Positions 34,965 through 47,558 of a DNA stretch of 64,000 nt are shown piece after piece. The DNA lies in contig CM069592.1 of NCBI GenBank assembly GCA_035771175.1, positions 40,178,623-40,242,622 on the forward strand, read 5' to 3'. The notes beneath the pieces were generated by a model, which was given only the letters and a program-made list of their open reading frames with translations, made no database searches and was not told the DNA's origin. The DNA comes from Paratinospora sagittata. Taxonomy: Eukaryota; Streptophyta; Magnoliopsida; Ranunculales; Menispermaceae. The first letter of the stretch is position 1. Every line of letters begins with the position of its first letter. A program made the position numbers and the translations under genes.

Positions 34965-37900
34965 TCTATTTTTGAAAGGTAAACAAACATTTTCTCTAGT
35001 TAACTCATAATTTAATTATGTAATTGTTGTTAAAGTTATCGTGATGAACCCGGTCAATCAGAATTTGGGTATGATGTGGAAGGGTCAATTGAATTTTTGT
35101 AGCAGCAGCCAGTCCGATGCAGCAGCTTCCTTAACCTCCTTGGACATGTATTCATTCTAGAGCACGATTTGTTTGTTTTCTTAAAAATGCACGTCAGCGC
35201 TCCAATTATTTCAAATGTCCAATATAATTTGTTTTTTTTATTGTGATATAAAGAGCTTTTTTTTTTATGCTTATCCATTTTATTGATGAATTACAATTTT
35301 AATATAGAAACGGAAAAGCATAATAATATTGTTCCTTTATTCCGTCTACTTTTTGTGAATGTGAAATTTGAATGATATTTAGGTTCCTAATTCAAATCAT
35401 ATAACTAAACTTCTTTCAGGTGTAATGCTCTTTCTATGTTATATTGCCAACAAAGTTCTGGGCTTGGAGCAACTGCAAGGATAAGTGGCAGAAGGAAGCG
35501 ATTTTGTTATTTGGGACTCTTCCTTCTCATTGCTTATTTTCATTGATCAACAATTTTCATTGCTGAGATGACACACTAAATCTAAACATTCTGGTGGTAA
35601 TGGGATACATTGAAGGGGTTCAACTCATTCTCGTGTACTGCTAATACAGTGGGTCTATATGAGTTAATTAATTTGTTTTGTTTTTAATGTTTTTGTTTAT
35701 TTTTCATCTGTCTCTTATCTTGTTTAACCTCTTTTTGTTTTGAACTTCTTATTGTCACAGGATTATGTGTACTTGAACACAAGAGAAATACAATTGGAAA
35801 GTCCTTGAAGATTTGACCCCTTGCTGAATACTAAACTTATCTTTCTTTTTTTTATGGTGAAATATGGACTCAATTACCTTGAATTTGAGAGTAGGGGATG
35901 AATACTTTTGGAAGTTTTGCATTATGCATCAAATTCTTTTTCTTTGAGAGTAGGGGATGGATACTTTTGGAAGTTTTGCATTATCCATCAAATTCTTTTT
36001 CTTTAAATTAATGAATAGAAAGTAGGGAATCTCAGAAGAGGATAAATCTTACTGTCCTGCTCAATGAACAGGGAATATGTTCACAGTATAGTATGGAATC
36101 ATCTGAGTATCAAATTTAAAGGGCCTGTTTAATTGGTAACACAGACTGTGGGAAGGCCTGCCTATCATGAGCTAGCTTTTCTGACATTATTTATCAAGTT
36201 TACATTTATTTGAAGATATATATGTATTGTTGTATTTTAAGCTTTAGTTTTTAATCTGATTGTGAAGACCTGTCCTCTCTATACATACTGGTCCAAGACA
36301 TTGTCAGAGATGACAAATGATATTGGCTCTCCAAAAGACCAACCCATGATATGTGTCCTATGGAGGATTTATATGACACATCATTTTCATCATTTAAACT
36401 AAAAATAAGAACAGTAAAAGGAAACTGCGATTGGAAAGAATGTCAAACAAACTGGGATAAATTCTGAACCAAGGCTCAGTTATTAGTCAAAAGCACCACT
36501 TGCATTGGTTGCCTCATCAGATGAAGTAAAGGGCAAAAGAATCCAAGAAATTCCCAAGAACATTTGTGGGTCATCATTCCTATGTTTGGAATTAGAACAA
36601 CTCATATTATCCCAAATGATATATCAGAAATTATACTCATCTTTATCAGAATGCCCATTTGAACAAGGCATCTAAGTCATCAGATTATGAGATAAAAGAG
36701 ATTTGAGAACACGCTTTAGCAGAAGATTCATATCAACTCATAAAAAAGCAAAAGGGTAAATTCAAAGAAGTATTTTTTTGACATTTCGCCGATCATTAAG
36801 ATACCGATTATGTGGATTTCAGTTGCTTTGTTAGCTTTTATTATGGTGATTTCTTAGTTGTTTTAAATTAAATTAGAATGATACTAATCTCCTTTGTCTT
36901 TTCAGATATAATTGTACACTGATTGCATGATTCTTGTTTATTGCTTTCCCCAATTGTCAACTGTGTGAGGTGGAAACAAGAAAATCTTTTGATCAAATAT
37001 TCCTTACTTCCATTGGGAGGGAACTTGGAACTACATGCACACATGACCTAAGCATCCATTTGGATATGCTAAACCTCCACAAATTCTTTTTTCTTTAATT
37101 TTTATTAACTTTCTATGCTTATCAACCAAAAGGGTAGCTAAGGTTGGTTTGATTTGGGATCATGAAATTATTCGTTGATATCCGAAAATAATTTTTTAAA
37201 ATTTATAATGACAATATTATTTTTTGAGTTTTTACTTTTTGAATTATATTCTATTTTAGATCATCGCAGCCTAATTCTTTTTTTTTTTTTCTTTCCCTAA
37301 AATTTTTCCACTTTGAATTAAAATCTAAAAATCTCAAAAAGAAAGCTGATTTTAATTCCAAAGTCTAAAACAGCAACACCCACAATTCTTAGCATCATAA
37401 CAAATTAGAAGTAATTAATTTGATTTAGAAATGTGTAAAACTAATGGTTTTAAATAATAATAAAAAGTGGAATTCTTCAGCATATTTGACGAAAGGTAGA
37501 AAATGAGAAAAAAATAAATAAAAAAAGGCTGCGGGCATGGTGAGGACTTTTCAAATATAGTGTTAAGTGTTTTATTTAACCAATGTGAGAAAGATGGGTT
37601 GGTTTACTTGGGTTAAATAAATTAAATAAAGAAATAAAGAAGGTTAAATATAAATAATTAAATTAAATTAAATTAAAAAAGAAAGGCACGCGTGGCATTA
37701 AAACAGGTGAAGAAGGACCACAAGATCTGAACTCGAGCCCACCACTTGAGAGTGGGCCACGTCGCATCATAGAGACCAATAACCGAGGTAACGACCAACA
37801 TGCGTCATGCTCTTCCCCCCATCGTACGGCTGCCACGTCTCATTCCACCAACATTTCCCCCCTTCTCCGGCCAATTCCTCCTTACCCATTAAATTCCGGC

Positions 37901-38372
37901 TACTTTTTCCGGCCAACCCTCGCTATCCTAATAATATTTCTCTCTTTTTTTTCTTTTTTTTCCTTCTTGGATTAATGAATAAATAAAGTAAAATAAGAAC
38001 ACAAAAATGTAAAAAAAAATTAATTAAAGAAGAGAATTATAGTGTTGTTGCAATATTTCTTCATTTCATTTGCTTTCTATACAGAATAGCCAGAGATTAC
38101 ATTTCTACCATTCATTCACTAAAACAAGTAAGAAAAGAAGAAAAGATAAAGAGAAGGAAGACTAGAAACTCAAATCATCAAGAAAGAAAGGAAAAAAAAA
38201 AACCTAGCTAAGAACATGAAGAAAATTTAGAGAAAAAAGTGACATTAGTGTGTCCAAAATGCCTATTTAAAATATAATCTCATTCTGGGTATATCTCAGT
38301 TTCAGTTCCATTAGCAGCAGCTAGCAACAGTACTCAGTAGTATTAATAAAAAGTAGTAGCTAGTATCATGCA
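34965..38372. other. Intergenic between pseudouridine synthase and glutaredoxin
   Basis: 34965 to about 35600 probably holds the 3'UTR of the synthase gene. A 59-60-bp tandem duplication lies at 35885-36004. About 37680-37960 is a comparatively GC-rich patch with several CACGT cores, which lies downstream of the glutaredoxin gene and has no obvious owner. 38040-38372 is the likely glutaredoxin 3'UTR. No open frame here looks like a gene. Confidence 0.5.
35885..36004. repeat. 60-bp direct tandem duplication
   Basis: 'ttgagagtaggggatg' to 'caaattctttttct' occurs twice in a row, with two or three substitutions. Confidence 0.9.
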
Positions 38373-38756
38373 TTAAAGCCAAAGAGCACCAGCTTCTTTG
38401 AGGAGAGGAACAAGTGAGCCATTAATATGAGAAGCCATGACTCTATCCATGGACCCAACAAGTTTTCCACCAATGAAAACAACAGGAACAGCAGAAGAAG
38501 TGCCCAGAAGCCTCACCAAAGCTTTCTCAATCTCTTTCCCTCTTGGGTCTTCATCAAGCTCGTAAACAGTTGGGTTCACACCCATTCCACAGAACAGACG
38601 CTTTATGGCATGGCACATACAGCATGAACTTATACTGAATATCACCACAGCGTTCTCAGAAGCAAGTCTCTCAATTCTTTCTAATGGGTCTCCTCCAATG
38701 GCAGCCCTGCTGCTTCCCATGTATGAACCACCCCATGCCTCTGTTCTGTATTGCAT
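38373..38756 (-). CDS. CC-type (ROXY-like) glutaredoxin (127 aa)
   Basis: A single-exon protein of usual family length. The thioredoxin-fold redox centre is [13 protein letters not shown] with CCMC at residues 45-48, the land-plant-specific CC-type active site. The cis-proline segment [13 protein letters not shown] lies at 89-101, the helix [19 protein letters not shown] at 105-123, and the protein ends in ALWL. In Arabidopsis ROXY proteins this C-terminal motif is needed for interaction with TGA bZIP factors and TOPLESS-type repression. The N-terminus (MQYRTEAWG) resembles ROXY1/ROXY2, which act in petal and anther development. The protein is expected in nucleus and cytosol. Whether it is enzymatically active or mainly a transcriptional co-regulator cannot be told. 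The ATG is supported by a TATA box 80 bp upstream. A glutaredoxin-typical N-terminal MQY start also fits. Confidence 0.95.
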   Translation of the reverse strand: MQYRTEAWGGSYMGSSRAAIGGDPLERIERLASENAVVIFSISSCCMCHAIKRLFCGMGVNPTVYELDEDPRGKEIEKALVRLLGTSSAVPVVFIGGKLVGSMDRVMASHINGSLVPLLKEAGALWL

Positions 38757-38836
38757 CTTCTTCTTCTACTACTACTACTGTGTATTAAAAAGCTTTAGCA
38801 AGTAAGTGAGTGAATGAATGGATTGATATAAAGGGG

Positions 38837-38844
38837 TATTTATA
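38837..38844 (-). promoter_or_regulatory. TATA box of the glutaredoxin gene
   Basis: On the minus strand 'tataaata' (within ctataaatacccc) lies about 80 bp before the ATG, giving a leader of about 50 nt that includes a CAGTAGTAGTAG repeat. Confidence 0.7.
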
Positions 38845-41624
38845 GCAAATATTTGTTAGGGTAAAGTGTATTAAATAAAATGAAAAGTAAAATATATATA
38901 TATTGGTGGATAATTAAAAAAAGATTAAAGAAAAATGAAAATGAGAGGGCAGAGGAAGCAGGCGTTGTGGGACAAAAAGCAGGCTTTTTCAGGAGAGTTG
39001 TTGGTTAATAGACGGCTGTCTGTGTCCTTGTTGTCGGCTCGACGTGCAAATTTTTTTAGAGAGAGAAAGTAGATAGAGGGAGTGGCCTTTCTACTTCTTC
39101 TCTCTACTTTCTTCAACGCGAGCGACACCCATGCGCATGTTTCACAACATCTCTCCCTTCTTTTTCTATCTTTAATTCACTCCAAGATATAATTAGTTAA
39201 TTAAAAAAATGTAAATAAAATTGGGATTAATATGCATGTTTATAAGATAAGGTGAAAAGAAGAAATAAGATAAAACTTTGTAGCTAGCTTTGCCACTTGA
39301 CAATATTCTTTACATATATAGGTAATTCAGGATCCATGGATTAATTGCTGATTGGTTCAAAAAACTTTTTTCATTTTTCTGTTGAAACCAATAGATTATT
39401 TAGCAAGCCATACTCCCTCCAGGTCCTAAGCCAATTGGGGCATCTATAGGGTAAAGGACATTCCCTCTTTAATTACAAGCTGCCCCTTTGACCTTTAAGG
39501 TTCAATACGTCCCATCCTAATTAATTCCCTAAAAAAGTGATGTTAAAAGGTATATTTTAAGTGTAAATGACGTTAAAATATAAATCACTTTTGTTATCTC
39601 GTTGGTAATTTAATAGTGTATAAAAGTGATTTACACTTCAAATTTACATTTGAAATGTCAATATAACATTAATACATTTCTAGTTAGATATTGGATTTGG
39701 ATCGATTTTGTTGTAAATATGTGGAATATCTAAATAGTATTTATATGTATTCTACATATATCTCAAACAATATGATATCCAAGTGGTATATATATCTAAA
39801 TAATATATGTATTTAAGTGATATACATATTTAAGTTATATAAATACTTATGTATTCATATTTTATATGAATTATATAAAAATATAATTATTCATTAATGT
39901 GAGAGCATAATTACTCATCATGTAAATCGGTAATCTTTTAATGTAAATTTTTTTCCTATAAATATGAGAAAGATCATGAAGAGAAGTTGAAAAATTAATT
40001 TATAATTTTTAATATTTTTTTTAAATTATTTTGATTCAGTTTACAACACGTTTCTTTTTTTATCCCCCTTTTTATATATATATAACTTTTGGACTTCTCA
40101 TCTACCTCATGAAAAGGTCTGTTAACAATAATAATAATAAACTCTATATTTCCTCATTAAAACTGTATTAAAGATAAGGTATATTATGCAACGTGAGGCA
40201 TATCTAAGTGCATGGGACTTGGGTGGGTCGGGCGTGTCATGTTTATCCATTTCGGATCTCCCTTTCGGTCCACTTATATATCTAACAAGATCCTTATCTC
40301 ATTATCCCTTCATTTTATTCAAAAATAATAATAAAAATGACTACATCAGCCAGCCAACCAATGATAATAACATCAAAAGAAAGAAATGCATTCCTTTACT
40401 CTATCAGCTATTTTTATGCATCATCAGCATTATTCTTAAATGACTGAAAGTACATGTCGAGTATTAGTATATAATTAGTAACCAAACATTGCGTTCTACA
40501 CTTTATTTATTTATTTATTAATTATTTTATTTTTTTTTAAAATAAAATAATATATATTATTTATAAAGCTAATATATATTAAAAAACAATGTGTTTTATA
40601 AAAATATCAAAAATCCATTTTCGGAATTATTATTTTTAAATTATAAACATAACTATTAGAAAAAAACAAAAAAACTCAAAAACACGAAGAAGAGAACCGG
40701 ATCTTGTAGGAGAAAAGGTTAATAGAAAAAATCCAAAGAGAAAGAGAAGAAGGGAGTGGCAATTCCGTAAAATGGAGCAGACAGTAGAAGTCAGGGGCAG
40801 GACACGCGAGGTTAGGCGGCGGGTACGGATGCGGCGAAACAGAATGAAGAAAGTGTATGGTGAGAGAAAGGGAGAGAGGGACAGAGGGGAGGTGATCGAG
40901 TGGTCCCACCCACTAAACAACCGCAGAGAACAGCAGCAGCGGCACCCACTTTCTAGATCAGCGCGTCGCAGGTGTGTCCTGCCTCTGATCATCATCATCA
41001 TCATGTTGGCTTGTAGCTTGGAGCATGCAAAAAATGTAATAAAGAACCAAAAAAATATAAAATATATATATAATTAATTATATATATAGAAGAAAAGAAA
41101 ATTTACGAGAAATATGAGCATTCTCTTGTGACGGATTACACCAACTTTATGCTACGCCCCCACTGATACTTTTAAATTTTTAATAATAATATTGATTATT
41201 ATTTTGCATCGCCGTTACAAGCAAACGACACAAAAAGCTTTCTTTTTTGCAGTTTCGCCGTCACTGTCCACTTCATGACGTTAGCTCTTCCCTTTCACCC
41301 GTTGACTGCTTTCTTCTCCTCTTCAGTTTGTCGCTATCGTTTTCCTTTTTATTCTTTTTTTAATTTAAAGTGGAACTTTTTTTTTTCAGAAATTGTTTAT
41401 TTATTTATTTTTTGTCTGATTTTGTGGTTGTTGGCTTGTTGCTATATTTGGGAAGCTTTGGAACCTGACACGTGGCTCGATAAAGTTGGTCCATGTAACC
41501 TCTGGGTCTTTGTATGAGACCTCTGTTTTTTCGCCTCAAGTTATTCTTGATCATCATCATCACGATGATCTCGTAAACCCTTTGACTAACAATGTGTGAT
41601 TATGGGTCCACGGCTGAATTATCT

Positions 41625-41631
<7 letters not shown>

Positions 41632-41688
<57 letters not shown>
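41632..41688. repeat. (AT)n microsatellite
   Basis: Uninterrupted AT dinucleotides, about 28 units. Confidence 0.97.
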
Positions 41689-41692
<4 letters not shown>

Positions 41693-41954
41693 ACTTTTTA
41701 TTAACGTTACCTACTTTTATCATGATCTTCAATTTTTTTATGTATTAAAATTTTTAATTTTCAATCCATATTATAAATGGTGAAGGAGTATTTTTGAAAT
41801 AATTAATCTAAATAATCTAAATAATTAATCCTTTACATGCCTTTAAAATTAAAATAAAATAAATAGTATCAGGTGCACATTTATTAATATATATATATAT
41901 TAGAAAATGCTAATGCAACTATTTCAATAACTATATACTAACAGTACAATTATA

Positions 41955-42092
41955 TCATGGTCTTGTTTGAAAGAACTTTTTTAGAAGTATTTTTTGGATA
42001 AGCACTTTTCCAAAAAACTAGTGTTTAGCTAAAAGTAAGTGTCGTACATCTCCAAAAACACTTTTGCTCCAATTCCCAAACGAGGCCTTTGA
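41955..42092. mobile_element. Short MITE-like element (about 130 bp)
   Basis: The ends 'ggtcttgtttgaaag' (41960) and 'aattcccaaacgaggcc' (to about 42089) are inverted complements with a few mismatches. The interior has facing 'agcacttttcc' and 'aaaacacttttgctcc' segments. A hAT-type MITE is possible, but the target duplication is unclear. Confidence 0.45.
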
Positions 42093-44089
42093 TGATCATT
42101 GGACATGTACATGTTAGGAATCTAAACGTACTAGTGCATGGTCTAATAACCATAAGAGTAATTTTACATGTAATTACATTTTAAGTCGAGTAATTTTCAA
42201 AAGAGGTCTTGGGTTCAAGTGTTAAGATCTTCAGTTATAACTTTTAGATTAAGTGATTTTAAATAATTAGAATATTATTCACTACTCTCTCTTTTTTTCC
42301 TTAAAATGCTATAAATATAGAAAGGATAAGTCCAAAATTCCATAAAATCTTTAATTTTCAATATCCCTTCATGTTAGTTCCTCATTAAAACTACCTTTTC
42401 ATCTTACATAAAGCAATGAAAGACAAGAACCATGTGTTGGTTGTTGCTAAACACCATTTATGAACTGTCTCCAAGTAAATACACATGCACATACATATTT
42501 AGAGTATTAAAAACTGAATAAGTATAGATATGGGTCCACCACACAAAGGACCAAATTGAAGGCAGTTAAAAAAAAGTGAACCAAAAGAAGACCATATAAT
42601 ATATATAGGGGAGAAATGAGTGAGGCAAAATTGACTTTATCTCAGAGAGCAGGAAGGGGAGGCAAAGGAACAGAGAAGTGCTTTGTCCCCAATTAAGGGC
42701 TGTTCTTCAATCTTTATATATATATAAAAGGTGGTTAAGGGTTATATCTTTTATGGGTGTCTCTAAAAAGGGTCATCTTTGATTTTAATTAATCCTTAAA
42801 TGATATATACTTAAGGGAACCCAAGAAGAAAGGAGCTTTTTTTTAACTCTTAAACAAACAAAATGTGTTTGGTTATGATGGGAGTTGTGCAGTCAGCACT
42901 AGACAATGCTCTGCCAACAAAACAATAACTCCACTAACTGCCCTGACACACTCAACTCACTCACTCACTCACTCACTCAAGAGAGAGAGAGAGAGAGGGT
43001 GGGGAAAGCACGCGCACATGCACGTGCTCACGTGCCTAGCGCATGAGGTCATATAATATCAATTGACATCTCATGCACACATCATCATCTTCCTCATTCT
43101 TATCATCATCATCATCAACCATTATCATCCATCATGAATGATTTTGTTGTTAGTGTTTGATGAGAAGTAATAGAGTTGCTGAGTTAAAATGGAATGTTTG
43201 TTTCCTATGTAAGTCAATAGATGATGATGATGATGGAGGTAGTGAGACAAGGGATCATAGCATAACATGACATAATAACATGGGTCCCATTTACTTTCAT
43301 TTCATGGAACAAGTATTTAAATAGAAACAACTACTTTCGTGTAAGTTGATCACCTTTTTGCCTTTTCTCTCTGTTTCTTTAATTTTGATCAACTTAATTA
43401 AAATTTTCAGGGTTGTTGAATAATAGATTTTTTTAATTTTTTTTTAGTCATGGCTGAATGCATGAGATATTCATTTTTGTCAATTTTTTTTGGTTTTTAA
43501 CTTTTTTTTTTTTACTCTATTTTATTTCACACTTACTTTCTTATCAATAAATCAAAGTTTTATTTTTATTTTTTTAGTTCATTATTTTTTTTTCTCATTT
43601 CACATAATGAATGAAGCTTATCTTTTTCAAAACCCTTTATGATAGAAGCCATGTCCTTCATGAATTTAAAGAGATGAGACAGAGAGATCTCATTCTCTGG
43701 TCTTTGGTTGTCTGCATAACTGAGGGAGATCATTGCTTTAAAATATATGATCCATGTTCTAATGGGCTCTTGTCAAGGGCTTAAAAAGAAAAAGAAAAAA
43801 AGCCACAGATTCTCCATGCTGGAGGAATTCACCACTTATATGACTGAGGAAGACAACATTTTCCTATATAAATAATTGTGAGGCATGCATTGTATCATAA
43901 TCCAAATACTATGAATGTGTGGAATGACATTTTCTAACGTGTTGGGCCAGATTGTGACATTGGTGCTTGTGACACACATCTTAGAGCATCTGGGCTTCAT
44001 ATAATCCATTAACCAATGAACAGACTAAAAAGTACCATCCCAGGAAAGAAATTAAACATAAATAGACAGTATAAACAGCAATAACATAA

Positions 44090-44833
44090 TCAGATTAAGC
44101 TCTTGGATTTACCATTTTCTATTGTCTGATCCTCGCGGCAGCGTTCTGGGCTCCATCTTGTTATTGTGTGTTCATTGACGCTAAACTTTTCCAAGCACGA
44201 AGGTGAGTTTGCATCATAATCAGTTTTCTCGATGTTAAGAACCAACAATGTCTTAGCAACACTTCCACAAAGGCGTACTGTGGAATGAAAATCTGACCAG
44301 ACCTTCAAGCGAAGGTTTTCGTTGTTTTCGCCTTCGGATAAAACAAGAACAGCAAATTCTGCATGAACCAGCGCTGGATGGTGACGGTAGGCGACAAAAT
44401 CCACACCATATTGAGATCCAGAACGGACGACCCAATTTTTCTGCCGGAGATGAGAATAAGCCTTGTAGAAATCTGGGAACAAATTCTTCTTTGATTTCAT
44501 ATATTGCCAGAGCTCATCTTCATTCTTGGGACACTTATCGTTGTCCACTACAATTTTAAGACACTTCAAGTCATGTGAAAGGTAAAAAGCTTCTTCAAGG
44601 CTAAGTTGAAACCAATGGTTATCTAAATCAGAAGTGATAACTGGTCGGCCAAAGCATGCACGATTGAGTAGATTAGTCAGTTCAACCGTTGCTTCTACAA
44701 GCACACCAGAACCGGAGAGTAATCCGCGTGTTTCCATCTGAAGTAGAGTAGATTGAAGATTTCCGACTATTGTTGACATGGGTTCTGAGGCAGCAGTCTT
44801 TTCTGAGCCCTTCCCTTTCCATCTTGGTCCCAT
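44090..44833 (-). CDS. SEN2: tRNA-splicing endonuclease subunit Sen2 (247 aa)
   Basis: One uninterrupted frame. The start chosen is the ATG at 44833 (MGPRWKGKG), the family-typical N-terminus; the frame runs seven codons further upstream but only to a non-ATG codon. The N-terminal tRNA_int_endo_N-type region (about residues 60-125) contains CFGRPVITSD and WFQLSLEEAFYLS. The catalytic nuclease domain follows: FYKAYSHLRQKNWVVRSG, then YGVDFVAYRHHPALVHAEF, then GSVAKTLLVL. The expected triad is Tyr149, His157 and Lys194, with the same Tyr-His spacing of 8 as in yeast Sen2. The enzyme cuts introns out of pre-tRNAs within the Sen2-Sen34-Sen54-Sen15 complex. The length fits plant SEN1/SEN2. The C-terminus (TRWSPERCREDQ) is also conserved in plants. 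A 5'UTR intron is likely (see the 44834-49040 entry). Confidence 0.95.
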   Translation of the reverse strand: MGPRWKGKGSEKTAASEPMSTIVGNLQSTLLQMETRGLLSGSGVLVEATVELTNLLNRACFGRPVITSDLDNHWFQLSLEEAFYLSHDLKCLKIVVDNDKCPKNEDELWQYMKSKKNLFPDFYKAYSHLRQKNWVVRSGSQYGVDFVAYRHHPALVHAEFAVLVLSEGENNENLRLKVWSDFHSTVRLCGSVAKTLLVLNIEKTDYDANSPSCLEKFSVNEHTITRWSPERCREDQTIENGKSKSLI

Positions 44834-44987
44834 AATCTCTTTAATGAAAGACAAGGAATCCGGATGTTCAACGTGTGAAGAAATGTTGGGTGTAGTTTAT
44901 AGTGAGGACATTGGAGAACCACAACCAGATAAAAAGAACACCTGTAAAGATCAACATAAAATTTCAACTTATATGCAAAAAAAGGGC

Positions 44988-45046
44988 ATCCCGGTGCACT
45001 AAGCTCCCGCCCATATGAGGTCTATTGTATGCAGCCTTACCTTGCA
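44988..45046 (-). mobile_element. Au SINE fragment
   Basis: 'cccggtgcactaagctcccg' and, shortly after, 'atgcagccttaccttgcat' are the complement of the conserved 3' half of Au SINEs (tRNA-related head missing). Confidence 0.75.
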
Positions 45047-45671
45047 TAAAATTTCAACTTGGATGCATAATATAAAAAATACAAAGAGTATAGGTAATAT
45101 TGAGGGATTTCTCAAATAGGCGAAGATAAGTAGAAACGGAAATAGATTTTGTCACGTAATTTAAATTAATTATGGCAGGGGCTATCTGCATTTTAGGCGT
45201 CCTTACCTCCGTCAAACTCACTTAGTGATGCAAGATTTTCAAAAAAAATGTGAAAGACCTTAAAAGCTGTATTACCGAATAGTAGGATTGTGCATCAAAC
45301 CCGTGGCAATGCCAAATGGATCAGTTTTGGTCATGCTGCTGTCTAAATCAGTATTAAATCTGTAGGACCTCAAGGTATTCAGTTTGGTTTTCAGTTACAC
45401 AGACTGAAACGTGACAAGGTCTCCGGAACACAGATTATTAAAGTAGGAATTTTATCCTAGCAACATAAATATGTTTATTTTAAGTCGACATTAGGAGCAA
45501 GAAAACCAAGTGTGGCTGCAGATTTTCATATGTGATATGCCATTAGATACATGATAGATAGAGGCTGAATCATACGCCAAGCATTGTGTTAGCAAAATAA
45601 AAATTTGCAATAGCATACTTTATGAAAGGCATGCTTTAACTGTTTTCTTTCTTTCTATAAAAAACTGGTCC

Positions 45672-45872
45672 TTATTTCAACTTCACGTGAAGAATGCCTT
45701 TCTCCACGATGATCTGCTTGGATTAGTTTCTATTTAGCCACCTCCAAATCCAAATTTCTATTCTACTAGGAATTCGAATTTGCCATGCAAGCTCAAGAAA
45801 GCTCCCTATGGGCTAAAGCAGGCAACAAGAGCTTGGTTTGAAAGGTACAACAAAGTTGTGAAGGCTTGGTAT
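45672..45872 (+). mobile_element. Ty1/copia reverse-transcriptase relic
   Basis: The frame reads FQLHVKNAFLHDDL, then after a stop and a small indel CKLKKAPYGLKQATRAWFER. These are the copia RT signature blocks (QxDVxNAFLHGDL and LKKxLYGLKQAPRxWF). It is about 200 bp long, diverged and broken. No LTRs adjoin it. It is unrelated in position to the copia element at 58.4-64.0 kb. Confidence 0.85.
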
Positions 45873-46150
45873 CTAGGTATGTCGAATCACTGCATTACAT
45901 CTAAAGAATCATGAGTACACCACACTTGACGGAAATTGACTACACTACATTAGAAAGAAAGCACAGTCCTCTCATAGAGGTTTCACAATTTTATAGGAAT
46001 TAGTTTTATAACTGATGTGGGACTCAATGGAGCCTTTTTACAAATAATCTCTCATGGATTTATTGGTGCGACACAATGCAAAATAACTTTGCAAGTTTCA
46101 AAAGATGACATGTTCAATATCAATTTCAGGTAGGTTACATGAACATTTAA

Positions 46151-47558
46151 GGTGGAATTTGGTACGCAGGAATCTCTGGATGGGAACGAGAATCAAATTC
46201 CTAGGAAAGTGATTGATGAAAATCTTAAGATAGGAATTTATATTACTATATTTGGTTACACATCAAAATCTTATATAACTTTTCCGTGAATATCACTTTA
46301 TTGTTGTTTGGTAACATACTAGAATCTTAGATAAATAAAATATTTTTTATTAAATATAAAAAATATTTTTATAAAAATAATATTTTTTTTATTTAAATAA
46401 TAAAATATAAAATAAAATTAAGTTTTCATTAACATAATAAAAATTACATTTTATTAAAATAATATACTTATTTTTTTAATAAAAATAGTAATATTGGTTT
46501 TTTGTAAAAAATAATAAAATTAGTTTGTGATAAAATAAATATTTCGTCAAATTAAAAAAAAATTATTATTATTATTATTTTTAAGTTAATGTTAAATTAT
46601 ATTAATTATTAATAATTAAATTAAAAAATAATATGTTTTATTAAAATATTATTTTTATTATCTAACAAGATCAAATTAAATAAGAGTCAAGTGGATGTAG
46701 AACAACAAGCCGACAAATACATGGACCAATTGGATCATTGCAAGCCCACTAAAGGCAAGAGACATTAAAATGAGAAAGAAGATCAATTTTACCTCAAGGC
46801 TTCCAATTTTGCACCTTTCTAATTTTACGAGGCCTACTAATTTTTTATGCCTTTTAATTTTCTAAATTCGTGCGCCTTCTAATTTCTTTGTGGCTTGGTG
46901 TAGGAAAGACACTTCTAATTTTATGCTTTGCATTTTTTTTTTATTTCTTTTTCTCATTCTAGGAAAGTATTTTACTTCTTTTTTTTCATTTTAGGAAAGT
47001 ATTGTTTAGGGAATAACTTGATATGAGAAAGTAGAATTTCTTTATTTCTTTCTCATTAAGATTGAGATTCTCAAGGAAAGTAGCAATTTTCTATTTTTTT
47101 ATGATTTCCCCCTCCTACTAAAGGGGGCTATTGTAATGAGAAAGACACTTCAGTTGAATCAAATTTTATTTCTTTTAAAGGGTTTTACTCTTCTATTCTT
47201 TTCTTTGCTTTCACTGCATCACAAGTACTGCATCTTAACCTATGAAAAATGCCCAAAATATATCAAATCCAAATAAAAGTTTCCTAATACATGAATTAAG
47301 AAAGTCTTAATCATGGTTTTCTTTTCTCTCTCTGTTTTTTTTTTTTTTTTTTTGCTTTTATAAAAGGAAAATAAAAACTTTCCCACCATAATCATTTTCC
47401 CGAGAAAGTAAATACCACCTATCTCAACGGGAATCACTTTCCCGTTGTGAGTTGGAATCTTACTTTCTCGGGAATCACTTTCCCACTCCCTAAAAAATGT
47501 AAAGAGGGAAACAAACATGATAAACTTTAAGATTCTCATACAACATACCAAACGCCCC
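46151..47558. mobile_element. Candidate non-autonomous TIR element (about 1.4 kb)
   Basis: The left end 'ggtggaatttggtacgcagg' with 'aatct' faces the right end whose complement reads 'ggggcgtttggtatg' followed by 'gagaatct'. Further in, 'aggaaagtgatt' (left) faces 'gggaaagtgatt' (right, complement). The interior is very AT-rich and has no transposase frame. The ends are similar but not exact, so the boundaries are approximate. Confidence 0.4.

Larger units (their letters stand above)
38757..44089. other. Long intergenic region between glutaredoxin and SEN2
   Basis: No protein gene seen. It includes the glutaredoxin promoter, an inverted-repeat MITE-like stretch at about 39535-39690 (internal arms 'aaatcactttt' and 'aaaagtgattt'), a purine/pyrimidine-biased stretch at 40640-41060 whose open frames look compositional, the (AT)n tract at 41632-41688, a short TIR element at about 41955-42092, CACT and GA repeats near 42950-43000, and CAT-rich repeats near 43080-43130. 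43900-44089 is the likely SEN2 3'UTR. Confidence 0.5.

Noticed and set aside
40636..41077. Overlapping 122-aa (-) and 101-aa (+) frames
   Set aside because: Both come from a purine/pyrimidine-biased stretch; the minus frame starts with a Met run from CAT repeats and neither resembles a protein family.
42840..43160. Possible microRNA precursor or transcript near the CACT/GA repeats
   Set aside because: I compared it by eye with conserved plant miRNA sequences I remember and found no match or clear long hairpin.
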